Shown piece by piece: positions 7,900-17,754 of a stretch of 64,000 bases of DNA. How positions within the stretch are numbered: the stretch's first letter is position 1; the number at the start of each line of letters is the position of its first letter. The translations under genes and the position numbers were made by a program. Origin of the DNA: an uncultured Pantoea sp. (GTDB lineage: Bacteria > Pseudomonadota > Gammaproteobacteria > Enterobacterales > Enterobacteriaceae); contig CAJYVD010000027.1 of the NCBI GenBank assembly GCA_913778495.1, positions 1 through 64,000 on the forward strand, written 5' to 3'. Below the pieces are notes generated by a model. That model was given only the letters and a program-made list of their open reading frames with translations, was not told the DNA's origin and did no database searches.

Positions 7900-9624
7900 T
7901 TACGCGGGCCAGAGATGATCGATAATCAGCTGTACTGAACGGTTACCGCGATACTCATTGATATCCAGTTTGTAGGCCAGCTGCACCTGACGCACGCTGC
8001 TGTCTGGCCATAGCGTCGTGTCGACGTTAAAGGCAATGCCGTCCAGCAGCGGCCCGCCGCCTAGCGGCTCCACCATCACTTTGAGATGACGTTCGCCCAC
8101 CAGCTTTTGCTGGAGCAACTTGAACTGCCCGTCAAACACGGGTTCAGGAAACGCCTGTCCCCACGGTCCCGCCTCGCGCAGCATTTCGGCGGTGTGCAGC
8201 GTAAATTCCTGGGCGTGCAGCGCACCATCTGACCAAATCACGCCCTGCAGGGCCTCGCCGTCCAGCCACTCTTCCACCAAGGCGGCGAAATGCTCGCGGA
8301 ACCTGTCGTATTTCTCGGTCTCCAACGACAATCCGGCCGCCATGGCATGGCCGCCAAATTTGATCATCAATCCCGGAAACAGCGTGTCGAGTCGCTCCAG
8401 CGCGTCGCGCAGGTGCAGGCCCGGTATCGAACGTCCTGAGCCTTTAAGCGTGCCATCGCCTGCTGGCGCAAAGGCGATGACCGGACGATGAAAGCGCTCT
8501 TTCAGGCGCGAGGCGAGGATCCCGACTACGCCCTGATGCCAGTCAGGATGGTAGAAGGCCAGGCCCAGCGGCAGATCGCTGTGCTGCCGCTCCAGCGCGT
8601 TGCACAGCGCCAGCGCCTCGCTTTTCATACCTTGCTCAATCTCTTTACGCGTCTGGTTCAACGCATCCAGTTCGCTGGCCAACATGCGCGCTTGCGCAAT
8701 ATCGTCTGTCAGCAGCAGGGCGACGCCCACTGACATGTCATCCAGACGGCCGGCGGCGTTAAGGCGCGGCCCCACGGCAAAGCCGAGATCGCTGGCCGCC
8801 AACTGACGTGCGTCGCGGTTGGCAATCTCCAGCAGCGCGCGGATTCCGGCGCGGCATTTACCCGCGCGGATACGGCTGAGCCCTTGCCACACCAGAATGC
8901 GGTTGTTGGCATCCAGCGGCACCACGTCCGCCACTGTGCCGAGCGCCACCAAATCCAACAGCTCGGCCAGATTGGGTTCACTTCTGCCATCCGCGAACCA
9001 ACCGTGCTGGCGCAGGTGCGCACGCAGCGCCAGCATCAAGTAAAAGGCGACGCCCACGCCCGCCAGCGCGCGCGAAGGGAAAGCGCTGTCGCTGAGGTTA
9101 GGGTTAACAATGGCTTCCGCCGCCGGCAGCGTCTCGCCGGGAAGGTGGTGATCGGTGACTAACACCGGAATCCCGTGCTGATGCGCCGTTTCGACGCCTG
9201 CGTGTGATGAAATGCCATTGTCTACGGTGAGGATCATTTCGGCGCCGCGCGCGCGCGCCTGCTCGACCACATCCGGGCTCAGGCCATAGCCATCTTCAAA
9301 GCGGTTGGGGACCAGATAATCGACGTTACCGCCCATGCTGCGCAGCGCCAGCACGGTCAGTGCGGTGCTGGTGGCGCCGTCGGCGTCGAAATCCCCCACC
9401 ACCACAATGCGGCGTCCCGCCTTCAGCATGTCATGCAGCAGCGTGACGGCGGCATCAATGCCGCCTAAGGTTTGCCACGGTAAAAGATGTTTGGCACCGC
9501 GCTCAAGCTCTGCGGCGTCTTGTACACCACGTTGCAAATAAAGACGTCGCAGCAGCGGCGGGATATCAGCGGGTAAGCTGGCGTCGGCAGGCACCTCGCG
9601 CCGACGCAGTTCAACAGAATGCAT
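7900..9624 (-). CDS. recJ: Single-strand-specific 5'-3' exonuclease RecJ
   Basis: RecJ degrades single-stranded DNA 5' to 3' in RecF-pathway recombination and mismatch repair. The 574-residue product is near the E. coli length (577) and carries the DHH-family metal motifs in order: VVGDFDADGATSTAL, ILTVDNGISSHAG and VTDHHLPGE. The DHHA1 part follows (FGGHAMAAGLS), then an OB-fold region. ATG at 9624 is preferred over GTG one codon earlier; both lie 9 bases or less after the dsbC stop. It sits in the leftward run xerD-dsbC-recJ, the usual enterobacterial order. Confidence 0.97.
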   Translation of the reverse strand: MHSVELRRREVPADASLPADIPPLLRRLYLQRGVQDAAELERGAKHLLPWQTLGGIDAAVTLLHDMLKAGRRIVVVGDFDADGATSTALTVLALRSMGGNVDYLVPNRFEDGYGLSPDVVEQARARGAEMILTVDNGISSHAGVETAHQHGIPVLVTDHHLPGETLPAAEAIVNPNLSDSAFPSRALAGVGVAFYLMLALRAHLRQHGWFADGRSEPNLAELLDLVALGTVADVVPLDANNRILVWQGLSRIRAGKCRAGIRALLEIANRDARQLAASDLGFAVGPRLNAAGRLDDMSVGVALLLTDDIAQARMLASELDALNQTRKEIEQGMKSEALALCNALERQHSDLPLGLAFYHPDWHQGVVGILASRLKERFHRPVIAFAPAGDGTLKGSGRSIPGLHLRDALERLDTLFPGLMIKFGGHAMAAGLSLETEKYDRFREHFAALVEEWLDGEALQGVIWSDGALHAQEFTLHTAEMLREAGPWGQAFPEPVFDGQFKLLQQKLVGERHLKVMVEPLGGGPLLDGIAFNVDTTLWPDSSVRQVQLAYKLDINEYRGNRSVQLIIDHLWPA

Positions 9625-9633
9625 CACCGTGGA

Positions 9634-10347
9634 TTAACCGCCTCGCTTTTGGTTATCAAGCACCTGTTTCAGCTCTTGCGGGCCTTGATAGCCAGGGATC
9701 ATCGTACCGGTATCAGTGAGGATCGCCGGTGTGCCCTGAATGCCGTAGAGAATACCCAGCTGATAGTGCTTATCGAGATTGATCTTGCAGCTGTCTGGCG
9801 CGTCCATTTGGGGCGTGTCGCCTTTCATCGCCGCATCAAAGGCTTTGTTGCGATCGGCGCTACACCAAATGGCCTTCATCGCTTTTTCCACCTGACCATG
9901 CAGCCCTTCGCGCGGGAAGGCCAGGTAGCGCACGGTGATGCCTAATGCGTTGTAGTCGGCGATCTGCTCGTGCAGTTTGCGGCAGTAGCCGCAGGTGATA
10001 TCGGTGAAGACGGTGATGACGTGCTGCTCTTTCGGCGCTTTATAGACGATCATTTCTGGCGCCAGCGCGCTGACTTTGCTCTCCAGCAGCTTATTGGTAA
10101 CGTTCACCGGCTGCGCGCCGCTGACGTCATAGAGCGGGCCCTGGATCATGTGCTTGCCATCTTCCGTGACGTACAGCACGCCGCTTTCTGTTAATACCGT
10201 TTTGATGCCGGGCAGCGGTGAGGGCTGAATGTCCGCCTGCTGTAAGCCGACCTTTTTCAACGTTTGCTGAATCGCACTGTCATCGGCATGGGTCAGGCCG
10301 GAAAAAGCGCTGACCAGTAATGCCAGCATCGCTGTCTGTTTCTTCAT
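9634..10347 (-). CDS. dsbC: Periplasmic thiol:disulfide isomerase DsbC
   Basis: DsbC is the homodimeric periplasmic isomerase that reshuffles wrong disulfides and is kept reduced by DsbD. The 237-residue precursor has a Sec signal peptide (MKKQTAMLALLVSAFSGL, cleavage expected after THA), an N-terminal dimerisation domain and a thioredoxin domain with the CGYC active site (TDITCGYCRKLH) and the cis-proline QGTPAIL. Cys residues near CSADR and SCKIN match the structural disulfide of E. coli DsbC. The open frame extends to 10707, but ATG at 10347 has AAAAGGATTAGCC before it and begins the signal peptide. It lies between xerD and recJ. Confidence 0.97.
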   Translation of the reverse strand: MKKQTAMLALLVSAFSGLTHADDSAIQQTLKKVGLQQADIQPSPLPGIKTVLTESGVLYVTEDGKHMIQGPLYDVSGAQPVNVTNKLLESKVSALAPEMIVYKAPKEQHVITVFTDITCGYCRKLHEQIADYNALGITVRYLAFPREGLHGQVEKAMKAIWCSADRNKAFDAAMKGDTPQMDAPDSCKINLDKHYQLGILYGIQGTPAILTDTGTMIPGYQGPQELKQVLDNQKRGG

Positions 10348-10370
10348 GGCTAATCCTTTTCGCTGTGCCA

Positions 10371-11264
10371 TCAGGCACGCGGATGATGCTGTTGATGTAA
10401 TTGACGCAGGCGCTCCGTGGCAACGTGCGTATAAATTTGAGTGGTGGAGAGATCGCTGTGGCCCAACAGCATTTGTACGACGCGCAGATCCGCCCCATGG
10501 TTCAATAAATGGGTCGCAAAGGCGTGACGCAGCACGTGCGGTGAGAGCTTTTCGCTGTCGATGCCCGCCAACACCGCATAATGCTTGATGCGGTGCCAGA
10601 ACGTTTGCCGCGTCATTTGCTGCGCGCGCTGGCTGGGAAACATCACATCCAGCGTTTGGCCGTTGAGTAACCACGGGCGGCCATGCTCCATATACTGCTC
10701 CAGCCAATACACCGCTTCTTCACCTAACGGCACAAGCCGCTCTTTATTCCCTTTGCCGATCACGCGCACCACGCCCTGACGCAGGCTAATGTCGCTAATG
10801 GTCAACCCCACCAGCTCGGAAACGCGCAAGCCGGTCGCGTACAGCAGTTCCAGCATCGCTTTGTCGCGCAGCTCAAGCGGGATATCCGTGCTGGGCGCCT
10901 GCAGCAAACGCTCGACCTGGCTTTCAGTAAGATCTTTCGGCAATCGCTGAGGCAGCTTGGGGGCAGAGAGCAGCGCGCTGGGATCGTCGCTGCGGTGTTT
11001 TTCGCGGTAGAGATACTGGAACAGGCGACGCATCGCGCTGAGCGTGCGCGCTGAGCTGGTGGCTTTATAGCCTCCCTCGATGCGCTCAGCAAGGAACTGT
11101 TGCAGATCAATCGCTTCTACCGTGAGAAGCGTGCGTTGATGATGCGCTAACCACCCCGCGAGCGTGTGCAAATCCTGACGGTAGGAGGCCAGCGTATTTT
11201 GCGCCAGATTCCGCTCGATCCACAGCGCGTCCAGAAACTGTTCAATCAGATCGCTATCCTGCAC
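10371..11264 (-). CDS. xerD: Tyrosine recombinase XerD
   Basis: XerD acts with XerC at dif to resolve chromosome dimers at the FtsK-loaded septum. The product (297 residues with the GTG start) has an N-terminal core-binding domain ([20 protein letters not shown]) and a catalytic domain with all conserved residues: Arg in [11 protein letters not shown], Lys in [12 protein letters not shown], His and Arg in [14 protein letters not shown], His in [11 protein letters not shown] and the nucleophilic Tyr in IYTHV. I prefer GTG at 11264, which follows AAGGGGAAAGC and gives the E. coli length; an ATG at 11297 would add 11 residues. It is divergent from fldB. Confidence 0.96.
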   Translation of the reverse strand: MQDSDLIEQFLDALWIERNLAQNTLASYRQDLHTLAGWLAHHQRTLLTVEAIDLQQFLAERIEGGYKATSSARTLSAMRRLFQYLYREKHRSDDPSALLSAPKLPQRLPKDLTESQVERLLQAPSTDIPLELRDKAMLELLYATGLRVSELVGLTISDISLRQGVVRVIGKGNKERLVPLGEEAVYWLEQYMEHGRPWLLNGQTLDVMFPSQRAQQMTRQTFWHRIKHYAVLAGIDSEKLSPHVLRHAFATHLLNHGADLRVVQMLLGHSDLSTTQIYTHVATERLRQLHQQHHPRA

Positions 11265-11364
11265 GCTTTCCCCTTGCTCATGTGAATTCGTGCTCATTAT
11301 GCCTGAAACTCACGGGCTTCTGATACAATTGCGCCAAACGAGGTTTTTTCTGAGCATTAATTGC

Positions 11365-11883
11365 ATGAATATCGGTCTGTTTTACGGTTCAAGCACCTGT
11401 TATACCGAGATGACGGCGGAGAAAATCCGCGATTTTATTGGCGAAGATCTGGTCACGCTGCATAACCTGAAAGAGGACGATCCGGCGCTGATGACGCAGT
11501 ACGACCTGCTGATTCTCGGGATTCCAACGTGGGATTTTGGCGAACTGCAGGAAGACTGGGAAGCCGTGTGGCACACCCTGTCAGGGCTGGATCTGCAAGA
11601 TAAAATTGTCGCGCTTTACGGTCAGGGCGACCAGATTGAATATGCAGAGTGGTTTCTCGACGCGCTCGGCATGCTACACGATCTGCTCCAGCCCATGGGG
11701 GTGCAGTTTGTGGGCTACTGGCCGCTGGACGGTTACACGTTCACCAGCAAAAAGCCGCTTACCGCCGACGGTACCCAGTTTGTAGGTCTGGCGCTGGATG
11801 ACGTGAATCAGTTTGATCTCAGTGAAGCGCGGATTGAACAGTGGTGCGAGCAGATCTTAACGGAAACCGCTGCGCGGCTTTAA
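11365..11883 (+). CDS. fldB: Flavodoxin 2
   Basis: FldB is a small FMN electron carrier of the cytoplasm, SoxRS-induced in E. coli. The 172-residue protein shows the long-chain flavodoxin pattern: phosphate-binding loop [14 protein letters not shown] near the start, [11 protein letters not shown] for the first FMN-stacking loop and [18 protein letters not shown] for the second. ATG at 11365 begins directly at the first beta strand. Its stop codon overlaps that of the convergent ygfX (TTAA at 11880-11883). The neighbourhood xerD-fldB-ygfX-sdhE is the usual enterobacterial one. Confidence 0.95.
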   Translation: MNIGLFYGSSTCYTEMTAEKIRDFIGEDLVTLHNLKEDDPALMTQYDLLILGIPTWDFGELQEDWEAVWHTLSGLDLQDKIVALYGQGDQIEYAEWFLDALGMLHDLLQPMGVQFVGYWPLDGYTFTSKKPLTADGTQFVGLALDDVNQFDLSEARIEQWCEQILTETAARL

Positions 11884-12299
11884 CGTCCGGCGGCGCGTGC
11901 CTGCATAAAAAAGCAGGCGCGCAGCGAGCGCCATGCGCTGGGTGGCAAATTATCCTGCATCAGCCATAGCCGCCAGCGTTCGCCTTGTGCGTTGCGCAAC
12001 ACCAGCAAGACACAGCCTGCGAGCCAGAGGGGTTGCCGCGCGTTGCACCACGTTTTTCCCTGCCAGTGCCAATGGTTCTCCTCATTGAGCGTTAACCGAC
12101 CGCAGCGTTGCCGCAGGCGGCGCTCGTTGCAACCGCATTCAATCAGCATCAACAGGATGAGCACGGTTTTCGCGCTGGCCCAAAGCGTCGGCCAGGGAAG
12201 GAGCTGCACGCCAAGTGCGGCGGCAAAAAACAGCGTCACATTCAGCGCGCGGGCGCGCGGTGACGCCTGCAGATCACATTGCCACCGGACCGCGTTCAC
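11880..12299 (-). CDS. ygfX: YgfX (CptA) inner-membrane protein
   Basis: A 139-residue protein with two hydrophobic segments near the N-terminus ([19 protein letters not shown] and [12 protein letters not shown]) and a cytoplasmic remainder rich in Trp and Arg, matching YgfX. In E. coli YgfX has been described as the toxin partner of SdhE/YgfY, affecting FtsZ and MreB; this role is disputed, and the gene may instead serve SdhE function. It overlaps the sdhE stop by 26 bases, so the two are translationally coupled, and it ends tail to tail with fldB. Confidence 0.88.
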   Translation of the reverse strand: MNAVRWQCDLQASPRARALNVTLFFAAALGVQLLPWPTLWASAKTVLILLMLIECGCNERRLRQRCGRLTLNEENHWHWQGKTWCNARQPLWLAGCVLLVLRNAQGERWRLWLMQDNLPPSAWRSLRACFFMQARAAGR

Positions 12300-12540
12300 G
12301 ATTACGCTGCTGAATTAACTTCACCATACGCTTAAGCTCTGGATCGGCGGGCTCGCCGTGATTCATCATCCAGTTAAACAGGTCAGGATCGTCACTTTTT
12401 AACAGGGCGATAAACACCTTTTTGTCGGCATCGCTCAGTGAATCATACTCATACTTAAAGAACGGCATGATGGATACGTCCAGCTCCAACATACCGCGGC
12501 GGCATGCCCACTGAACGCGCGATTTATCATGTATGTCCAT
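12274..12540 (-). CDS. sdhE: SdhE, FAD assembly factor for succinate dehydrogenase
   Basis: SdhE promotes covalent attachment of FAD to SdhA and FrdA. The 88-residue protein is the same length as E. coli SdhE and has the essential RGxxE motif in [10 protein letters not shown], then [19 protein letters not shown] and the C-terminal [10 protein letters not shown]. The ATG at 12540 is chosen over an upstream in-frame start at 12573 by family length. It is divergent from ygfZ and its 3' end overlaps ygfX. Confidence 0.95.
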   Translation of the reverse strand: MDIHDKSRVQWACRRGMLELDVSIMPFFKYEYDSLSDADKKVFIALLKSDDPDLFNWMMNHGEPADPELKRMVKLIQQRNRERGPVAM

Positions 12541-12768
12541 GTGCTCTCTCCATGGCGGGTAACGAAGGCGCACAGTGTACTCTCTTTTTTTACCGGCTGC
12601 AGGTGCGGCTTGTCACGATGAGAGACGGCTCGCGGCACCACCCTTTGGATGGCAGTCCGTTAGCGCGATTTGTGCCCAGGACGCCGCAAACAGGTTGCAT
12701 TGGCGCCCTGCTCTTTTAACATTAACAGCACTTTCCTTACGCTAACCCTTATTACTCAGGATGAACAT

Positions 12769-13752
12769 ATGCCGATTTTCACCCTTCCGCCTCGCCAGCC
12801 TGCTGCCTCCTCGCGCCTGCCTCTGACGCTGATGTCGCTGGATGAATGGGCGCTGGTTTCGGTACACGGCAAAGACAGCACGGCCTATTTACAGGGACAG
12901 CTGACGCTGGATGTCGCCGCTATGGACGCCAGTCAGCATCGTCCGGCGGCACACTGCGATGCAAAAGGCAAAATGTGGAGCAACCTGCGCCTGTTTCATC
13001 GCGGCGAAGGTTACGCGTATCTGGTACGCCGCACTTTGCGCGAACAGCAACTGACCGAGTTAAAAAAATACGCGGTGTTTTCAAAAGTCACGCTGGTTGC
13101 TGACGACGATGCCGTGACGCTGGGCGTGGCGGGCTATCAGGCACGCGCGGCGCTGGCGAATCTCTTTACCACGTTACCGGATGCGGAAACGCAGGTTGTT
13201 CAGGACGGTGACAGCACGCTGTTGTGGTTTGCGCAGCCCGCAGAACGCTTTTTAATTGTCACTACGCCCGCCCAGGCTGAAACGCTGAAAACCACGCTGG
13301 CAGGTGAAGCGCAGTTTAACGACAGCACGCAATGGCTGGCGCTGGATATCGAAGCAGGCATCCCGGTGATTGAGCCGGCCACGGCGGCGCAGCTTATTCC
13401 GCAGGCCACCAATTTGCAGGCGCTGGACGCCATCAGCTTTAAAAAAGGCTGCTATACCGGCCAGGAGATGGTCGCGCGCGCGAAGTTTCGCGGTGCTAAT
13501 AAGCGCGCACTTTACTGGTTAGCAGGGCGCGCCAGCACCGTTCCACAGGCGGGCGAGGCGCTCGAATTGCAAATGGGCGACAAATGGCGTCGAACCGGCA
13601 CCGTGCTGTGCGGCGTGCAGCTTGATGACGGCAGCGTTTGGGTACAAGTGGTGATGAATAACGATCTTGAAGCCGATAGCGTGCTGCGCGCGGTGGGCGA
13701 TGAAGGCGGCGCGTTGACAATTCAACCGCTGCCCTACACGCTGGAAGACTAA
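12769..13752 (+). CDS. ygfZ: Folate-binding Fe-S/tRNA-modification factor YgfZ
   Basis: YgfZ is a tetrahydrofolate-binding, GcvT-like protein that supports Fe-S enzymes such as MiaB. The 327-residue product holds the family signature KGCYTGQE (in [19 protein letters not shown]) with the essential cysteine. ATG at 12769 follows CAGGATGAACAT; an upstream in-frame start at 12670 is not supported. The divergent sdhE-ygfX pair is its usual neighbour, and its family resembles GcvT, encoded at 21134 in this window. It ends at a hairpin shared with yqfA. Confidence 0.96.
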   Translation: MPIFTLPPRQPAASSRLPLTLMSLDEWALVSVHGKDSTAYLQGQLTLDVAAMDASQHRPAAHCDAKGKMWSNLRLFHRGEGYAYLVRRTLREQQLTELKKYAVFSKVTLVADDDAVTLGVAGYQARAALANLFTTLPDAETQVVQDGDSTLLWFAQPAERFLIVTTPAQAETLKTTLAGEAQFNDSTQWLALDIEAGIPVIEPATAAQLIPQATNLQALDAISFKKGCYTGQEMVARAKFRGANKRALYWLAGRASTVPQAGEALELQMGDKWRRTGTVLCGVQLDDGSVWVQVVMNNDLEADSVLRAVGDEGGALTIQPLPYTLED

Positions 13753-13759
13753 TTTGCCA

Positions 13760-13779
13760 GGGCGGCATGGCTGCCGCCC
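13760..13779. terminator. Hairpin between convergent ygfZ and yqfA
   Basis: GGGCGGCA (13760-13767) and TGCCGCCC (13772-13779) form a perfect 8-bp stem with a 4-nt loop in the 31-bp gap between convergent genes. The T-tract is weak on both strands. Confidence 0.6.
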
Positions 13780-13783
13780 GGCT

Positions 13784-14437
13784 TTACATCACGTAGAAAT
13801 AGATGGCGCAGAAGTGCAGCGCGCAACCGCCCAGAACAAAGCCATGCCAGATGGCGTGGCCGTACGGGATGCGGCGAGAGGCATAGAAGATCACGCCCAG
13901 CGAGTAGACGACGCCGCCTGCCGCCAATAGCCACACCCCGCCAGCGGGGAGCCGCGTCGCCAACTGATAAATCACCAGCAGCGACAGCCATCCCATGCTC
14001 AGGTAAGTGATCAGCGAGATCGCCTCAAAGCGATGACCAATGGTCAGCTTAAAAATGATGCCCGCCAGCGCCAGCGCCCAAATCACGCCCATCAATCCCT
14101 GCGCCAGCGGCGAGTTCAGCCCCACCAGCAGAAAAGGCGTATAGGTGCCGGCGATCAGCAGATAGATCGCGCAGTGGTCGAATTTCTTTAGCCAGGGTTT
14201 GATTTTCGGATGCGGGATAGCGTGATAAAGCGTGGACGCCAGAAACAGCAGGATCATGCTGCCACCATAAAGACTGTAACTGGTCACCGCTGTCGCACCC
14301 GCGCGCATTTCGATCGCCTGGGTCAACATCAGCACCAAAGCCACAATCCCGAGCACGCAGCCAATACCGTGGCTGATGCTATTGGCGATCTCTTCCACCA
14401 GGGAATAACCGGGGGCGTTTTGACCGTTTTTTTCCAT
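13784..14437 (-). CDS. yqfA: Hemolysin III family (PAQR) membrane protein YqfA/TrhA
   Basis: A 217-residue integral membrane protein with about seven hydrophobic segments and the conserved PAQR/hemolysin III motifs: [25 protein letters not shown] and the C-terminal [16 protein letters not shown], where the Ser/His/Asp residues make the presumed metal site. E. coli TrhA (YqfA) has been linked to membrane energetics and is not a proven hemolysin. I start it at ATG 14437 with AGGAAGCC upstream; the codon before is TTG. The E. coli neighbour yqfB is absent here. Confidence 0.93.
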   Translation of the reverse strand: MEKNGQNAPGYSLVEEIANSISHGIGCVLGIVALVLMLTQAIEMRAGATAVTSYSLYGGSMILLFLASTLYHAIPHPKIKPWLKKFDHCAIYLLIAGTYTPFLLVGLNSPLAQGLMGVIWALALAGIIFKLTIGHRFEAISLITYLSMGWLSLLVIYQLATRLPAGGVWLLAAGGVVYSLGVIFYASRRIPYGHAIWHGFVLGGCALHFCAIYFYVM

Positions 14438-14598
14438 CAAGGCTTCCTAAAAGTGTTCTTTTTACGTACAGCAGCCTAACCGTTCTACATTTCAGAGTAC
14501 ACATGTAAGCTAAAATAATTGTGTGAAAACCTATGACAAAACCTCATGGGCCAATCTGCTACACTGAGCCCACGTTTTTTATGAAGAGCGCCCCACGC

Positions 14599-15330
14599 AT
14601 GTTTTCACACAGCGATCTGTCCCGCCTGAATGACCTTGAGATGCAGGTTTATCACTACATCATCAAACATCGGGAAAGTGTCAGCTATATGACGATTCGT
14701 GAGCTGGCCGCGCAGAGCGGTGTCTCCACCACCACCGTGTTGCGTTTCTGTCGCAAAATGCAGTGTGATGGCTGGTCTGAGTTTCGCATTCGCTTTCGCC
14801 TGTCTCAAACCGCTGCGCCCGCAGCGGTCATGCCTTCTGGCGTTGGTGATATGCTGCACTTCTTTAAAAGCATTAATAATGCGGAATTCGAACAGCACAT
14901 CGCCCAAGCGGCACATATGATTATGCAGGCTGAATCTATTTTCTTTATTGGCGCGGGCACGTCAGGCAGCTTAGGGAAATATGGTGCACGCTACCTTTCC
15001 AACAGCGGAAAATTCAGCCATCACATTGATGACCCTTATTATCCGGTGAGCAAAAACGCCTATAAAAACGCGCTAGCCATTATTCTTTCGGTCTCCGGTG
15101 AAACGGCGGAGATTTTACGTTTTGCCCATCAGTTTAGTTTGAACCAGTGCAAAATTATCTCTATCACCCACCATGATAGCTGCTCGCTGGCCAAAATCGC
15201 AGACTTCAATCTCTCCTACCATATGCCGCAGGTGAAACTGGATAACCAGCTGGATATGACGTCACAGGTGCCGGTGCTTTATATTATCGAAACCCTTGGC
15301 CGTTATATTTCGCACGCCACTTCACAATAA
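14599..15330 (+). CDS. RpiR/MurR-family transcriptional regulator with SIS domain
   Basis: A 243-residue regulator with an N-terminal HTH_6 domain (TIRELAAQSGVSTTTVLRFC, then RKMQCDGWSEFR) and a C-terminal SIS phosphosugar-binding domain (FFIGAGTSGSLGKYGARYLS and ILSVSGETAEI). Such proteins sense sugar phosphates and control nearby catabolic genes. The next gene, 126 bp downstream on the same strand, is the phospho-beta-glucosidase bglA, so control of bglA is a fair inference. Start choice is uncertain: ATG 14599 or 14581, neither with a strong ribosome site. E. coli has no such regulator at this locus. Confidence 0.88.
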   Translation: MFSHSDLSRLNDLEMQVYHYIIKHRESVSYMTIRELAAQSGVSTTTVLRFCRKMQCDGWSEFRIRFRLSQTAAPAAVMPSGVGDMLHFFKSINNAEFEQHIAQAAHMIMQAESIFFIGAGTSGSLGKYGARYLSNSGKFSHHIDDPYYPVSKNAYKNALAIILSVSGETAEILRFAHQFSLNQCKIISITHHDSCSLAKIADFNLSYHMPQVKLDNQLDMTSQVPVLYIIETLGRYISHATSQ

Positions 15331-15408
15331 AACATCCTGTTTTTTGGCTGTGACACGTTACATTTTTAGCGCGCTGTTATAGCGTGACATTCATTCATGC
15401 CTGGTTAA

Positions 15409-16893
<1,485 letters not shown>

Positions 16894-16934
16894 CGATACA
16901 AGCGGTGCTACGCCGCCCAGCGTGGCACCGTATG

Positions 16935-17678
16935 TTATCGCCCGCCTGCGGCATCAATAAACGTGCCGGTCACAAAGGAAGCGGCGTCGCTGACCAGCCA
17001 GAGAATTGCGGCGGCAACCTCTTGCGCCTGACCGCCCCGCCCCATGGGCAGTGCCGCCCCCAAACGATCGACTCTGCCCGGCTCACCGCCGTCCGCATGC
17101 ATCTCGGTATAAATCAACCCTGGCCGCACGCTGTTGACACGAATCCCTTCCGCAGCCACCTCCAGCGACAAGCCGCGGGTTAACGTATCCATTGCCCCTT
17201 TCGAGGCGGCGTAATCCACATATTCATTCGGTGCCCCAAGGCGTGATGCTGCCGAGGAGACATTAACGATAGCGCCGCCCTGTCCATTGTGACGTGTGCT
17301 CATGCGCTTCACCGCCTCACGACAGCAGATAAAAGTCCCTGTGACGTTAGTCGCAAACACCCGTTGTATGCGCTCAGCATCAAGTTCCTCAACGCGACAC
17401 TGCCTGAACAGGATGCCCGCATTGTTAACCAGCACGCTCAGCGTGTCCGGCTCGCGGTCCAGGCGCTCGAACATGCGCACCACCTGCGCTTCATCGGCAA
17501 TGTCCGCCTGAATCACAAAGGCGCTGCCGCCCTGTGCTTCAATGTCTGCGACCACCTGACGCGCTTCACTTTCACGCTGGCGAAAGTTTACCGCGACGCG
17601 GTAGCCCGCTTGCGCGAGCAACAGCGCAGTTGCCCGACCAATTCCCCGGCTACCACCGGTGACAAGTGCTAACGCCAT
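16935..17678 (-). CDS. ygfF: SDR-family oxidoreductase YgfF
   Basis: A 247-residue short-chain dehydrogenase with the classical motifs: cofactor loop TGGSRGIGRATA, NNAG (VNNAGILF), catalytic Ser in NVSSAASR and YxxxK in YVDYAASKGAMD. It matches E. coli YgfF in sequence and location beside gcvP. The substrate is not established. I chose ATG at 17678 (GGGAG 9 bases upstream); ATG at 17681 is also possible. The hairpin terminator of gcvP ends only about 15 bases before this start, so expression depends on read-through or on a promoter within gcvP. Confidence 0.93.
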   Translation of the reverse strand: MALALVTGGSRGIGRATALLLAQAGYRVAVNFRQRESEARQVVADIEAQGGSAFVIQADIADEAQVVRMFERLDREPDTLSVLVNNAGILFRQCRVEELDAERIQRVFATNVTGTFICCREAVKRMSTRHNGQGGAIVNVSSAASRLGAPNEYVDYAASKGAMDTLTRGLSLEVAAEGIRVNSVRPGLIYTEMHADGGEPGRVDRLGAALPMGRGGQAQEVAAAILWLVSDAASFVTGTFIDAAGGR

Positions 17679-17693
17679 CATTGCTTCTCCCAT

Positions 17694-17719
17694 AAAAAAA
17701 GGGCCGATTTCTCGGCCCT
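17694..17719 (-). terminator. Intrinsic terminator after gcvP
   Basis: On the minus strand, AGGGCCGA and TCGGCCCT (17719-17700) form an 8-bp stem with a 4-nt loop, followed by seven T residues (17700-17694). It sits 36 bases after the gcvP stop and just before the ygfF ribosome site. Confidence 0.9.
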
Positions 17720-17754
17720 GAATTTAGCATGCGATTAGATATCTGCGCGCGACA

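Noticed and set aside
10348-10707. N-terminal extension of dsbC into xerD
   Set aside because: It would overlap xerD and hide the obvious signal peptide at 10347.
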